A DNA stretch of 64,000 nucleotides from Pomacea canaliculata (lineage: Eukaryota > Mollusca > Gastropoda > Architaenioglossa > Ampullariidae): NCBI RefSeq assembly GCF_003073045.1, contig NC_037600.1:10900758-10964757 (forward strand), in the 5' to 3' direction. Position 1 is the first letter of the stretch; the number at the start of each line of letters is the position of its first letter. The notes beneath the pieces were generated by a model, which was not told where the DNA came from, did not search any database, and saw only the letters and a program-made list of their open reading frames with translations. Shown one piece after another: positions 30,501 through 43,955 of the stretch. Both the position numbers and the translations under genes were made by a program.

Positions 30501-32956
30501 TTTTGTGTCGAACTTGCCACCGCTTCATACTTGCGACCCTCAAGGTTCAGGTCAGGTCAGTTCAGTCCCATGCCCGGTCCGGGCGTAGGGGGGACCGTCC
30601 GGCAGCAGCAACAGACAGAATTTTCCACCCGGTCCTGTCTTGAGCAGATGAGAGCAGGTCTGGCATCTCGCGTTCGGTCCATTCTTTGATGTTGGTGACC
30701 CAGCTTTTCCTCGGACGACCACGACGACGGCTCCCTTCGAGGTTCCTTGTAGAATCGTCTTGGACAGGGTGTTGTGGCGGGTGACGTGACCGAACCAGGC
30801 GAGCTTGCGCCGCTTCACTGTTGCCAGAAGGGGATCATGTGGGCCCACGAGGGAGGTTACGGTGCTCCGTACGTATGCGTTGGTCTTGTGTTCGCGGTAC
30901 GAGATGCGGAGCAGCTTTCTCAAGCACTTGTTCTCAAGGCCTGGAGTTTCTGTTCCGTTGCGGCAAGCAGCGTCCAAGTTTCGCAGCCGTAGAGTAGGAT
31001 TGACACTACGAGGACTTGTACAGCTGTGCTTGATACTGAAGCTGATTGAGTTGCTCCGCAGATCCTATCCAGCCTGGACATTGCGATGTTGCCATACCAA
31101 TCCTGATACGGATCTCTGCTGTACAGCAACCATCTCTAGTCAGGGTGGCACCCAAGTACTTGAAGCTGTTGACCTCCTCCAGTTTCTGGCCGTTCATGAC
31201 GATGTTGCTGCTGCTGTCGTTGGTGAAATAATCATCACTTTGCTTTTTCTGAGCTTATTTCCATGCCATAGGCCCCGTCGCCTGGAGTCTGTCAAATCCT
31301 GAAGTTCGTTATTGCTGCTGCATGAGGTCAATGTCATCTGCAAAGCGAGGTTGCACAGGGGTCTGCCACCAATGGAATTGAGGTAAGGTGGTGTGGAGGG
31401 TTTCTTGCATGATTTTCTCAAGGAAGATGTTAAAAAGGATGGGAGAGAGTAGGCATCCTTGACTGACCCCGATCGTCATCTCGAAGAACTCGCCTAATTG
31501 GCTGTTGAGTAGTACCGCGCTGGAGGCGTTCTCAACCCTCAAGGTTACTGTTGCAGTATTTTGTGGTACAGTATTCCTTAAGTTCTGTCGCACATGTACA
31601 ATAATTTCCCTAAGCCAATCAAATAACCTTGTCTTCTAATATACAACATAAATCTTCAATATCAAACATTTTAATCCTCAAATATTGCAGGAATTCTCAA
31701 CTCATAGATGCGACTATTAGTTTTAATTACTTACATCTTTATTGTTATAAATTAGGATATCAAGTAAATAGCTGCGAGGAAATTTTATCAAGAAGAGACT
31801 GGACATTATTTACAGCCATCAGTCCTTGTGTTCCACGACAACTGCGGAACCAACATTCGTCTGACGAACGGTAACAGGACCGCGGAGAAGATAGATCAAC
31901 GTGCCTCCTCTAAGGGGGTGGTCGTGTCACGTGACGCTATGGTGCCGAACGTCTTGTATGAGGTAAGATATTAGGCTAGATTGACGACGACGACGATGAC
32001 GACGACGACGATGATTGGTTGATGATTGATGATGATGATGGATGGATGGTTGATTGATGGATGATTGATTTATTATTGATGATGTTGATGCAGGTAAACG
32101 TGGACGTAGTAACAGCAACAAAGAACATGATATCCGTAGGAGTGACAACAATACCTCCTGAGCGCCTCGCTATAACGAGTTCTTCCATAGACCTAGAAGA
32201 TTCCACCATCGTCGGAGTCAATTGGATAACCCACCAGAAACTGTCTGTGAGTTTCTATGGCTACAAGTGCAAGAAAAAGGCTTTGCGATTCGGTATCCAT
32301 GTAAGAATGGAAGAAAAGTATCATTTACTTTTCTGCTCTTCTTCAATTTTTTTTTCTTTTAAAGTTAAGATATGTGATCTTCGGTTTTCTAAATTCAGTG
32401 TCATATGCTAGTAACCAAAAACTAATAAAATCCTTTTTTGTTATCTGTAATTGTACTTAAATATTAGGCATCTGTTTTCAGTTGTTTAGCAGGTTAGGAG
32501 AAAGTCTCAAGAGACTTCATGTCGGGAGTCGAGTCGGGGTCCTGGTGGACTCATTTAACGACCTTCACCTCTTCGTCGACGGACAGGACCAGGGTGTTGT
32601 ACCGAAACATGTCACACCGCCCTGCTTTGCTGTAGTTAGTATGCACGGTGCAGTCACTAAGGTGAGAGACACAGTTACAGGTTACATTCTACAAAAACGT
32701 TTGTGACTGATTTATAAAACTGTAAATGTTTTTTGTACTGTTTTAAGGCGAAGTCACTTAGAAATCTGCAGTTAATAGTAAAAGATGAAACCCTTCTAAT
32801 CCATATTTTATTTCGTCGACGTACATGCTTTATTTTTTAAATGGATATTTGAAAAAAAATCGTTTTCTTTGTGTGTAAATTCCTCAGCGTTGTACCTGTT
32901 GCCTTATTGTCTTTGTTGTGCAGGTGACAGCCCTTCCTACATCAAACAGATCATGA
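27568..32956 (+). CDS. Gene C: intact RING/B-box/coiled-coil/NHR E3 ubiquitin ligase
   Basis: Five phase-0 exons: 27568-28629, 31816-31962, 32094-32246, 32482-32661 and 32924-32956, about 524 residues. RING, both B-boxes and coiled coil are as in gene B (MAEPHERECAVC start, directly after ATTCCAGG). NHR exons read FHDNCGTNIRL, SVGVTTIPPERL and VGVLVDSFNDLHLFV. The tail is VTALPTSNRS and a stop. Exon 2 starts at PSVLVF, four codons shorter than in A and B. A 12-base loss between two ACAG copies brought the acceptor next to the NHR coding sequence and kept the frame. Intron 1 holds a LINE in reverse orientation. Poly(A) signal at 33134. Splice sites and frame are intact, so this copy looks functional. 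Confidence 0.82.
30548..31534 (-). mobile_element. 5'-truncated RTE-like LINE in intron 1 of gene C
   Basis: Minus-strand peptides match a non-LTR reverse transcriptase: GVSQGCLLSPILFNIFLE, then FADDIDLM (the catalytic FADD box), YLGATLTRDG, LLYGCETWTL and RKLAWFGHVTRHN. The frame is broken several times and endonuclease is missing. The element is bounded by identical ACCCTCAAGGTT (30536-30547 and 31535-31546), a 12-base target duplication that restores the sequence of genes A and D when one copy is removed. Its 3' end carries a short CTGACCTGACCTGA repeat, as RTE elements often do. Confidence 0.8.
31979..32090 (+). repeat. Trinucleotide and tetranucleotide repeat tract after NHR exon 2, gene C
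   Basis: (GAC)n grades into GATT, GAT and GGAT repeats up to the acceptor of exon 3, so the whole intron of about 130 bases is nearly all simple repeat, with the CAG acceptor at 32091-32093. Confidence 0.75.
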
Positions 32957-33133
32957 AGAATGTAGGAGAACAAGAGAAAGTAAAGCGTGAATATATTTGC
33001 CGCCATCAACCTGACCATTTTTATTACCATTGACTGCTCAAATGTATTTGCTTCGTTAACCTGTTTTCTATTCAAAACATTAAGATGACAAGCTCTCTCG
33101 TGCCTGATTCTTATTTTCAGTTAAATACACGAA

Positions 33134-33139
33134 AATAAA
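33134..33139 (+). terminator. Poly(A) signal of gene C
   Basis: AATAAA about 180 bases after the stop codon in the conserved context GAAAATAAAACTTCG. Confidence 0.5.
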
Positions 33140-34080
33140 ACTTCGAGTAAAGTAATATTTTAGTTCATTTGTATCAGTTGCCCCCTCTAATATATGTACA
33201 CACACAAAGAAGAGAAGAGAAACATCTGATCAATAATATTGCACACACATACATACGGACACACGGACACATACACACACAGATAAATACACAAACATAC
33301 TGAAGCATTCTGTTTATTACTCGCACACAGAAGATTTGAAATGCAAGTGGAACAACAAATACACACTAACATTATATTAGCACTAAAATATAGGAACTCT
33401 ATCTCCATTCCTATCATTTTATAACTATCATCTAAAAATTCAACAGCTTTGTTTTTTCAAATTCTTCCAAGTGTGACATATGGGAACTGTAATGTGTGTT
33501 TATGTCACTGTACGTGTGTGTGTGAAGCTTAGTCTCTGCTAACAACAAACAGATGATGTTAGCAGTATGCTTCAAGACAGCACACAGATATACAGAGTTC
33601 ACATTATCACATACTTGCCTTTCACACATCTACTCATTATGTATATAATGAAACACATGATGCGTGCTTAGAAATCTCATAACTAAAATTTATTACAGTA
33701 AATTATCAGCATATTTTTACAATAGTTTAATTTATAAAAATGCATATATGTTTAATTACATTATTAAACAATAAAACACACACTATGCAAATTGTTTGTA
33801 AATATAATTACAACATATTTCTGTTATGGAATTATTATTTAGGAAATCTTTAAAGTGTCTCCTCATCTAGTCGGTTTTCACGTTGTTTTCCCTAACATTT
33901 TTTCGATTTTCTTCTCCTATTTCTTTGCAGAGATTAGTTTACATAAACCTGTTTATATATTATTCAATGGAGATCGTTGAAAGAAGATTGAAGAGAGTAA
34001 AAACATTGTTTCTACATATACTAAAATACATCAGCATTCCTTTGATTGTTACTCATTTTACGACACTCCGATACTTGTGT

Positions 34081-34401
34081 TTATATTAGACACGTCAGCC
34101 GTACTGTAGCGGGGTTAGTATCTGAGTTTCGGACATTAGACATGTCAAATATTTTGAGAGGACTTGTGTAAGTAAAATTGTGGAGGTAGAAGTTTGTTAA
34201 AGGATTGTTGTTTATCTTCAGAAACACTATATTGTTGAGACCAGCAAAGAACCGGCCACTTATTTCAGTTAACTCATTGTAGCTCACATCCAGAGTGCGG
34301 AGATTAGGCAAAACCACTTCATGCAGTTTCGTCAGATTACAACGGACGAGACTGAGATGAACGAGAAAAGTGTTGTTCCACAGGTCAGCGAGGGTCATCA
34401 A
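34081..34401 (-). pseudogene. Leucine-rich-repeat fragment, second copy
   Basis: Same LRR peptides as the copy at 5550 (LVHLSLVRCNLTKL, LRTLDVSYNELTEI, IVFLKINNNPLTNF) with several amino-acid changes. The upstream cysteine segment falls in another frame here. Broken or partial receptor gene. Confidence 0.45.
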
Positions 34402-34825
34402 GGTGTCGCTGCCATCCAGATATCGAAGGTTAGAATAGTCAGCGGCACGGAAAGTATCCGAGCAAATGAAGGCCAGACCGTAGCAAACACAACTGTGTGG
34501 ACAGGCGTAAGAAACTACTGTAAACTATGGCTACTCCTCTACTGATGTCTTCAAAGAGATTCACTACTTTGTTAGAGAGAGAGAGTGAAATACAGGCAAG
34601 GGGCAGAACAAACGAGGAAGAGAGAAAAAAGGAGAGAGAATGGTGCATTGGTTGTGATCACTACAGTTGTTATCTACCGCATTAATACACACAAACGATA
34701 TCTTGTGCCACCCCACCCCTCGCCGCCTTTTAGTAGCTAGTCAAGGAGTTATCTCCCTTTCACTCGAACGTCACACTCAACCCAAGGTTAAACCTACTTA
34801 ACTGTAAATTTGCTCGTTTTAAGGA

Positions 34826-35187
34826 CATGGACAATAATGAGACAAGGGACATTGAACACTGGACGAGACATACAGAGCTTCAGAATGTGCTAGATGATTA
34901 TCATAAGATTCTAAAGGAAGAAACTTTCGATTTGCATTCGAAAATGAAGACCTCACTGAGTAATGTCGAGACAGGTTTGACCATCTGCCAAAACTGACTC
35001 GTCTTGCGATGATACACACAGCTAAAGCTCTGACACACGGGGTCAACAGCCTTGGGGGCGAGCAGAAGGTCAACGTGTGGTCAACGGTTTTCACGAATGC
35101 TCGAGGCTATGATGATGTGGTCACACACATAGAAGAAGAGCTTTGAATGCTTCAACAACTACTTTCACTGCTACAAGATAATGTGCA
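34826..35187 (+). pseudogene. Diverged TRIM coiled-coil relic, second copy
   Basis: Matches 6232-6630 with a small internal deletion and different frame breaks. LDDYHKILKEE, MKTSLSNVET and GVNSLGG remain readable. No RING, B-box or NHR part. Confidence 0.55.
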
Positions 35188-35969
35188 ATTGCCAATTGTA
35201 GTGTTCTTTTATTTAAGTAAAGTAAACGTTTGGTTTATTTGCAAAAGGTGCATCTTACTTTTAACACAATAAATGTGAGATGACATCTCTAACATACAGA
35301 AAGCAGTCAGTGGCACCTGGGATTGAAGTTGGTCTGTTGTATGTACAGAGTAAAGGACTGGATTCCCGTGAACCGCGAAAGCTAAACGTTTCATGTCAGG
35401 TAATATTTCTATATACACACATACTACCTTTGCCATAGTAACCAGTAACGTTTTTGTTGTCATTATTATTTTCTCTTATCGTTTTTATTCATTTTGATGG
35501 GTCGTGCGAGGTCTTCTCAAGTGTTGAGACCAAAGTCAATATTATTAAGGACAGACTCGAAGTTTAAGCACTCGACAGTGACACAGCAGTGACATTACCA
35601 AGGGCTGCCAGGACAACCCGAGATAAGCGATGTAACGAGAACAGGAAGTGATTTTAAATCTTTTTATTTTGCCTTAAGCTGGCAGAGAAGTATAAGATTA
35701 AAAGATTTATAAGATTAAAAGATTTGGCACGTATGTGCCAAAGACAGAGGCAGAAAGTTAAATGTTTAGGAAATCAGGCATCTCTCCCATGTCCTTGGCC
35801 TTTGATAATCACCGAGACTGTAGGGGAGGGAGGTATTCGTGTTTAACGCCAAGCCAGCCACTAAGACTATATGGTAGCAAACCTCTAAGCCCTGTTATTT
35901 TTGGGGAGGTGAGGATGAGTTTCTGGCAAGGTGATCTGCTTTGCATGCAAGGCCACCTTAAAAGCTGCT

Positions 35970-36260
35970 TTACCTTTTGTCCAGCACAACGAGCTGTGTA
36001 GAACAACGTAGAGGAGGCATGTTGTAATCTGCAGGTCGGAGAAAATCGAGAGCGGTATCAAGCTTCAGGAGTCCATCAGAACCTCGATCTAGTCCAGGGA
36101 CTTCTAAAAGTCCTTTATTTCGATTAATGTCATAAACAGACTGTTCACAAATATGAACCAGCATTGTACCTAAGTACAACGCACTGGCTCGCCCTTCATT
36201 CAATTCACTCTTTCCTCCTGTCACTCGTGTCACACAAAGTATGAGAAAGATAGAAGACAC
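35970..36260 (-). other. Unidentified conserved minus-strand open frame, second copy
   Basis: Here the frame runs IFLILCVTRVTGG, then SELNEGRASALYLGTMLVH, EQSVYDINRNKG and LDTALDFLRPADY before ending. The first codon is GTG, not ATG, so an upstream exon would be needed. Function unknown. Confidence 0.2.
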
Positions 36261-36361
36261 AGCGTGAGGTAAGATAGGACTTTAGTAGAGCATCTTAGCC
36301 ATAAGATAACCGTTCTCGTGTTGTCAGGAATTCACAGTTTGCATGTTGATATAGTACAAAG

Positions 36362-36371
36362 GTCACGTGAC
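36362..36371. promoter_or_regulatory. Palindromic E-box GTCACGTGAC, gene D promoter
   Basis: Exact decamer, 147 bases upstream of the donor at 36518, as in gene A. Confidence 0.5.
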
Positions 36372-37628
36372 GCGTGTTTGAACACCATATCACGGAATGT
36401 CGTTGTAGGGCGGAGGACCTGTAACGGAAAGAAATCTCGAAATCTGATGTAGTCTGCAGGTGTATCTGTAGGTTAGTCAGATTAAAGAGTTAGCTAACTT
36501 ATTCATCTGAAGGAAACGGTGAGTAAAGTTTACATGGTTACACTGTTTAACGTCAGCACATTCACTAACATCCGGGTCAGAGTGAGCAGCTAACCGCCAT
36601 CTTGGTGAACTACAATGTGACTCAGGCAGATCAACAACGGTGTAATATTTATTGCTACAGGCATTCAGTAAGTTCATCGATTGCTTTAGAGTCGACATAC
36701 TCCAAAATGAAGTAATGCAGTAAAACAACTAAAAATACAGACTTTGTTTTGACATTTCAGTTTATTTCATCAGATCGGATATTGGTCTTAGTGCAGCAAT
36801 AACGGTTTGCCATTAGGGACATCTATTGTGTAATCTCCAGAGCACAATGAGCAGAGTTCGCATTTCAAACTTGCTTTTGTAACTGATGATAATGTTTAAA
36901 TATTAGTAAAGAAAAACAAAATCAATCAGAAATAGTAACAGCAGTCTAGTGTCCAGCTGAATTTCTGATATCTTCTTAAAACGAGAATGTTTTACTTCTT
37001 CTCACTTTATTGTTTCTTTTCTTTTTTTCTTCTACTTAAAGAATGTTTAAACAACACGCTGTATAGTTGCAAACAAAAAAATAGCAAAGGAAAACAAAAT
37101 GGCAAAGGAAGCCAAATTCCACGATTTACATACTTTTTTTTCGGAAATCTATTTTTTTAAATTCTAATTCAAAAACACCTTCTTGATATGAAATTTCTCT
37201 AGTCACAGAAAAATGTAACACTCAAGTATTATATTGTAATGTGTTTGTGACTAAAGAAAGTAATAATGTAATAAGCAATGTGGCTTGAGGAGGACGGCGT
37301 AGATGTAAATCGGCCTTCCTTGCTGATGGGTTTTGGTCTTCTTTACATTTCGCTGATCCATCATTGCTAATTTGCTTTGTATTTCTTTTCTTTTGTTTTA
37401 CTTACAATAAATTCAGTAACACGAAGAACAGATGATGAAAAAATATCACCAAATGTAGAAATGTCTGTACAAAGACTGCAACAATATGTCATGATTAACA
37501 TAACTCTTACTGTCTCTGCTTTCTCTGTTTCAATCCTTAAGCAATCTACCATCATGTAAATCCTGGTTCACAAACTCTTCAGTTTGAGTATGTGTATGTT
37601 TTGTGTTATTAGTAACTCAGCTACCATT

Positions 37629-40600
37629 ATGGCTCAGTCACACGAAAGAGAGTGTGCCGTGTGCACGAATGACTTCACGACACCAAAGATTCTACCCTGT
37701 GGTCATCTCCTGTGTCGACAATGTGTCATTTCCTGGAAGGATTCCAAACCTGATGCCGGGTGTCCGCTGTGTAGATGTCCTATAGTAGAGCAGTCAGATG
37801 GAAGTTCGTCCGACACTGTGGACGCCCTGCCGACAGACTTTGTGATGGAAGAGCTGGTGGAGAGCGCTCGTGTGCTGAGTAAAGATCACCTTTGTTGTGT
37901 GTGTGAGGACGTCAGGGCGGACTTCATCTGTATGCAGTGTCAGGTCCTGATGTGTTCAGCGTGTCTAAAAGTTCATAAAAACTTCCTGCAACCCGCAGTC
38001 ACGATGTGGAGAGTGTCAGCACTGTGACACCTGAACGTCTGGCTGCCAGCCGCCCTGCACTGTGTGCTGACCACGGCGACAACCGGCGGAGTTCTTCTGC
38101 CGCGAGCACCGCCTCGCTGTCTGCTCAGCCTGTAAGACTAACAAACACAAAGTATGTCCAGAAACAAACTATCTTGACGATGAAATACAATCAGCTCAAA
38201 AATTACTAAAGGACTTGACAAAGATTTTGGTAGAAGCGGAGCAGAAGCTAGAGCAGGTTATAGGTCAGGTGACGTCACGTCTACTGGAAGTTGATGTCAG
38301 CGAGCAAGAAGACTTGGCGCAGGTAGACAAGACATGTGACTGTCTTCACACGCTCGTGGAAGATTTCCGTAAGAAATTGAAGGAAAAGACTCGCACGTCA
38401 CATCTTAAAATCAGGAATCCGTTTATGTGATGTCAAGACTGACTTAGCAACCGTCTAGGGAAGGTGACGTCACACAAACACATTGTGACGAGAGCCACGG
38501 CAGTGTCACCACGTCCTGCACTGATACACATGACACAGACTCTGACAGACAGGGTCAACAGCCTTGACTTGAGGTCTGACTGGCAGCAAGAGGTGTGGGT
38601 GAAGCCCGTGTCAAGTGCAGAGAGCTGTAAAATTGTTGTAAGGTGGATACAACAGGAGCTCCTGATGTTGGAGAAGCAGTGGACAGAGCCAGAGGTAATT
38701 TTTTAAAGCCTGTTTAAATGTTATAACGATTTAATTTTTCTTTCTCGTTTACATTTATTTCTTTTTTTTTTCTTTCAAATTAAATATAAAAAAAAATTTC
38801 TCGCAGTTATATATTAGAACTACGATTGTTCATTTTCTCGCAGTTATAAATTAGGGTTTTGATTTGTACATTTAGATACTCAGAGTAATTTAGAAATATT
38901 AAACATAATTTTGAATCCTGTATGCAGTTTGAGCTGTTGTAGATATCGTAGTTCACTATGTATCTCGAAAGTTAATGTACAAGGTGACATGAGCTTCAAC
39001 TACAAAATAACACAGAATAAACCTTGTATATATTATTCGAAACCTATAAAGCGTACTACGGGTCAGCGGGGAAATGTTCGGTCCGCCAAGACATCTGCGA
39101 ATTTGAGTAATTTCTTTTTCAAATAACAGCAAAAATGTCTGATGGCAATAAAGAAGTTTTATAGTGACAAGTCAGGATCTTTGATTACGGGATGGACAGA
39201 AGTAAATTACTGTATAGACATGTATGCTTCTCGTCGTCTGGAAATATGGATTCTTTAGAATTATGCATAAAAACAACCTTCATTCAAAGCAGACGGTAGA
39301 TCAGTTCGGGTTTGATGTCGGCTGCTGATACGAGTAGATGTTTTTTACCTGTGCATGCAATAAACTGGCAGAATATGATTGGAGACTTTGTAAGCCCCAT
39401 AAACTCCTCCGTTGGACGAAGGTATGTGTATGCTTAATAGTCATAACTATTATTATTATAAATGTATTTTCAATGCACAACCACAAATACATAATTGTGG
39501 ATTAAAGTTGTTTTTGGTAATCTGTATCGTCTCATGTACAAATTTTCTACTTAGAAAAATTTTTTTTACAGACTACAAACAGTTGTTTCGATGTGCTTTT
39601 CATAGACAGATCATAGTTTTGTCTCGACAAGGCGGATGGTGGAGACTCAGAGTATACCAGACAACCTGCGACTGCAAAAATGTTAACGCAGTGTCAAAGT
39701 TATATTACTTGACCAAAAAGAACAGGATAATATTTAGATAGATAATTTTTACGACCCATTTTTAAACATCAAAAAAGCAATTGGACATAAACGATCCCGA
39801 TCCTTCTACATTTGCTTTCTTAAGGATTTAAAACTTGTATTTCGCAATATTTTTATGTAATCTTAATAAGCGTCAACAACAAAAAATACAATTGTTAGAT
39901 ATTATACAACAATATTATCTCTAGTTTAAATTTTTTATACAAATATTCTTTTTATTGTATATGCAAATTATTGATGAGTTTATTGTTTCTACCTCCTACA
40001 TGTTCGTGCATTAAGCTTTACTCAGAATATTTGTGCCATGTACAAATTCAACACCTGTAATATTCATCCTCATAGCTCCATTTTCCGTCCTCCCTTAAAG
40101 CAAGTAGGTACATAATTTGCCCTTTAACATATTTCAGATATACTGTTTGGTTCTGAAGAAACACAAAGCACATTCAGAACATGTTAACTTGTATATTTTG
40201 TAACACCTAAAAAATCGTAAACTTGGTAGACCATTATTTTGAGTAGGGATTATATCACAGTAGTCTTTTATTACATTTTTATGAAGGGATTTGCCTACAT
40301 AACTTTTAGATTCCAGAAAGTATTTCACTTCACTCAAACAAACGAACGAACGAACGAACGAACAAGCAAAAAAACAATAAATAAAAAGAAAACTTGAAGG
40401 TTGAATTTATTACAGAGCGTGTGCTGTCTAAATGTTCGAAGTTTATTTTAATTTAATTGTCAATTATATCTATATATGTCTCTTTCTTTTTTTTAAGCAC
40501 ACATCGTCAGCAGATTCTCTTAACGTGGGACAATAACACTCATATCTGAACATATTTTTAAAATATTCTTTTTGAAAGTTTAATCACGTTTACAAACTAC

Positions 40601-43569
40601 ACTCCGCTCATTTGTCCTGGGGCAGTACGCTTACCTAACCCATTTAATGGGGCTAATTTCTTCTAGCCTTTAATTTTTGTATTTTAATTATAGAATAAAA
40701 TCTTTTGTATCGAACTTGCCACCGCTTCTTAAATACCACCCTAAGGGTTACTGTTGCAGTATTTTGTGGTACAGTATTCCTGGAGTTGTGTCACACATGT
40801 AGAATAACTTCCCTAAATAGTGACTGCAGTTGTAACTCAATCAAATAAGCTTGTCTTCTAGTATACAACACGAATCTTCAATACCTAACATTATAATCCT
40901 TAAATATTGCAGGAAATCTCAACTCATAAATGCGACTAATAGTTTGAATTACTTACATCTTTATTGTTATAGATTAAGGATATCAAGTAAATAGCTGTGA
41001 GTAAATTTTATCAAGAAGAGACTGAACATTATTTACAGATAGATGCAAAGACACCAGTCCTTGTGTTCCACGACAACTGCGGAACCAACATTCGTCTGAC
41101 GAACGGTAACAGGACCGCGGAGAAGATAGATCAAAGTGCCTCCTCTAACGGGGTGGTCGTGTCACGTGACTCTATCGTGTGGAAAGTTTTTGTATGAGGT
41201 TAAGATACTAGGCTAGAATGACGACGACGACGAAGACGACGACGACGATGATGATGATGATTAAAACAAACATTTCAATGAGTAACTTTCCTTTCTTTGC
41301 ACAGGCGAAAACTGAACAATCCTGCTGAATTAGTTTTTTAATACTTTACTCAAGTTTATAAAAACTTCGCGGATTGGTGAGTCTCAAGATATTGTATCTC
41401 TGGTCATCTTTTTTGTCTAATTTCTACTGAGCGTTGGATAACCTGTAGGTCACCTAGTCAACCTAATCCTCTGTCACATTTAGCCAAATCGTGACACTGT
41501 TCTGTTGACGCAGGTCAAAGTTGACGAAGTAACAGCAACAGAGGACGCGTTATTCGTAGGAGTGACAAGAACACCTCCTGAGCGCCTCGCTATGACGAGT
41601 TCCTTGATAGACCTAGGCATCGTCGGAGTCAATTGGATCAGCCACCAGAAAAAGTTTGTGAGTTTCCATGGCTACAAGTCCACGAAAATGGTCTTGTGAT
41701 TCGGTATCTATGTAAGAATGGAAGAAAATTACTTTTCTGCTTTTCTTCAAAAAAAATTTTTGTCTATTAATGTTTAGATATGTGATCTTCCGTTTTCTAA
41801 GCTCAGTGGCATATGCTAATAACCAAAAATTAACAAAATCCCTTTTTTGTCATCTATAATTATAGGTAATTATCAGGCATCTGTTTTCAGTTATATAGGA
41901 CGATAGGAAAAGGTCTCAAGAAACTTCAAGTCGGGAGTCGAGTCGGGGTCCTGGTGGACTCGTCAAACGACCTTCACCTCTTCGTCGACGGACAGGACCA
42001 TGGTGTTGTAGCGGAACATGTCCCACCGCCCTGCTTTGCTGTATTTATTATGCACGGTGCAATCACGAAGGTGAGAGACACACTTACAGGTTACATTCTA
42101 CAAAAACGTTTGTGATTGCTTTGTTTTATGGCGAAGTCACTTAGAAATCTGCAGTTAATAGTAAAAGATCATAGACGTTATACCCTATGGACAGCCAACT
42201 CGACGCGCTCGCAGTGCGAAAGCGTTGACTCAACTCGTGACCGCGGGGTGGAAGAGAAGGTGGGGTACAGGCAATATCCGGTAGCTTTGTTTTGTATCCG
42301 CGAGTATCTTTCAATCCTTTGCTGTTGAAGAAATCCTCTTAGTAAGTATGTTTTGATATATATTTATGAATATTTGAATGATAATGTAAAATTCTACACT
42401 CAAACACAGCGTTGTATCGTAGTATTTGTAATTATGTTAAGAGTCAAAATGTTTTTGTCAGCAAGTTCTCGCTCTCTAGCTCATTGTTTTTCTGAGTGGT
42501 TACAGAGGGTAGTTTGTAGTGAGTTTATCGCTTCTGAATTCAGACTAAGGCTCTTAGGAACCTCCATGTAAATTCTTATTGATGTTTGCAGAATGTTGCT
42601 TTGAACACATTCACATCACGCGCTGTCTTATCAGGACGATAATATACTTGAAAAGGTGGCGAAGAAAAATTGACGTTTCTTCATCTATCTCTGATATTTA
42701 TGTGAATAATTACCGTGAAATAAATATGGACAAGACGGCAAATCGTTTAGTGACTGTTTAGTTTAGTTTAGTTTAGTTTCATTAAGAACATTAAACTGTT
42801 ATAGTAATATAGCCTCAGTTGCTGGCTCAACGTAATACACCAACTCCCCCCCCCCCCACTCTATCTGTATTGCGAACCGTATCCAGCACTCAGCAGTCTC
42901 AAAACAGCAGTGTTGAACATTGCTTATAGTAGGTGATTAATAGTTCGATTATTTTTACAACTTTAAATCTTTTCATCTGGCACACCAATATTTAAAACCA
43001 CTGGAAAGTCGAATTATTATAAAATATAATCTCACAAGGAGACTTACCTTCATTAAACAATATAATGTCTGGAACAAATGGTCGCTCTTTCGATGCTGAA
43101 ACTAGAATTAAAACGATTCACAGCTCTCTCACGAGCTTTTTTCCAGTCTTTATTATCTAGTCTTCTAATGCGGAAAAATGATCACAAACCTTTGATTCGA
43201 CTTTTGCAAGCAGGGCATCCTGGAATCGCACAGTTACTGCCCTGGCATCTCAAAATAATACAAAGTAGCACTGCGACACACTGTGAAAGACGAAGCCGGA
43301 AAAGGCGAGTACCACACGTGGTCCAGCGCATGCGCGACTCAAGAGATCTGTTCCCGCGCCTGAGTTGGCTGTCCATAGGGTATACCTTCTATGAAAACAT
43401 GAAACCCTTCTAATACATATTTGATTTCGTTGATGTACATGCTTTATTTTTTTAATGAATATTTGGAAAAAATCATTTTCTTTGTGTGTAAATTCCTCAG
43501 CGTTGTACCTGTTGGCTTATTGTCTTTTTTGCGCAGGTGACAGCCCTTCCTACATCAAAAAGATCATGA
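37629..43569 (+). pseudogene. Gene D: near twin of gene A with single-base indels
   Basis: The order and exon layout equal gene A: exon 1 37629-38694, exon 2 41039-41198, exon 3 41514-41657, exon 4 41891-42070 and exon 5 43537-43569. Exon 1 differs from A by losses near 37981 and 38084, a gain near 38421 and a loss near 38441. Exon 2 has an extra T, and its donor reads GTTAAG. Exons 3-5 are intact, and exon 4 has CAG where gene A has TAG. Most changes are in short homopolymers, which is how long-read consensus errors look. The copy could therefore be a working gene or allele, or a true pseudogene. Domain content as in gene A. Poly(A) signal AATAAA at 43753. Confidence 0.6.
42170..43393 (-). 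mobile_element. P-like transposon with THAP domain, in intron 4 of gene D
   Basis: Same insertion site, inverted repeats and THAP remnant (GSNCAIPGCPACK on the minus strand) as at 13622. Here the left end reads CATAGACGTTATACCC, the better-kept form. Inherited by duplication, not a new insertion. Confidence 0.7.
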
Positions 43570-43858
43570 AGAATGTAGGAGAACAAGAAGGTTGAGACAG
43601 TAAAGCGTGAATATATTTGCCGCCATGACATGGCCATTGATACTACCATTGACTGCTCAAATGTATTTGCTTCGTAAACCTGTTTTCTCTTCAAAACATT
43701 AAGATGACAAGCTCTCTTGTGCCTTGTTCTTATTTTCAGTTAAATACACAAAAATAAAACTTTGAGTAAAGTAATATTGTTGTTCATTTGTATCAGTTGC
43801 CCCCTCTAATATATATACACACACAAAGAGAACAGAAACATCTGATCAATGATAATGC

Positions 43859-43886
43859 ACACACACACACACACACAGACACACAC

Positions 43887-43953
<67 letters not shown>
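43859..43953 (+). repeat. CA microsatellite, expanded copy
   Basis: About 95 bases of nearly pure CA in the 3' flank of gene D. The matching sites at 15318 and 56145 are shorter or interrupted. Open frames across it on either strand are artefacts of the repeat. Confidence 0.9.

Positions 43954-43955
<2 letters not shown>

Noticed and set aside
30805-31302. Plus-strand frame of 165 codons
   Set aside because: Antisense of the RTE-like reverse transcriptase, which is the real coding direction by its FADD and GVSQGC motifs.
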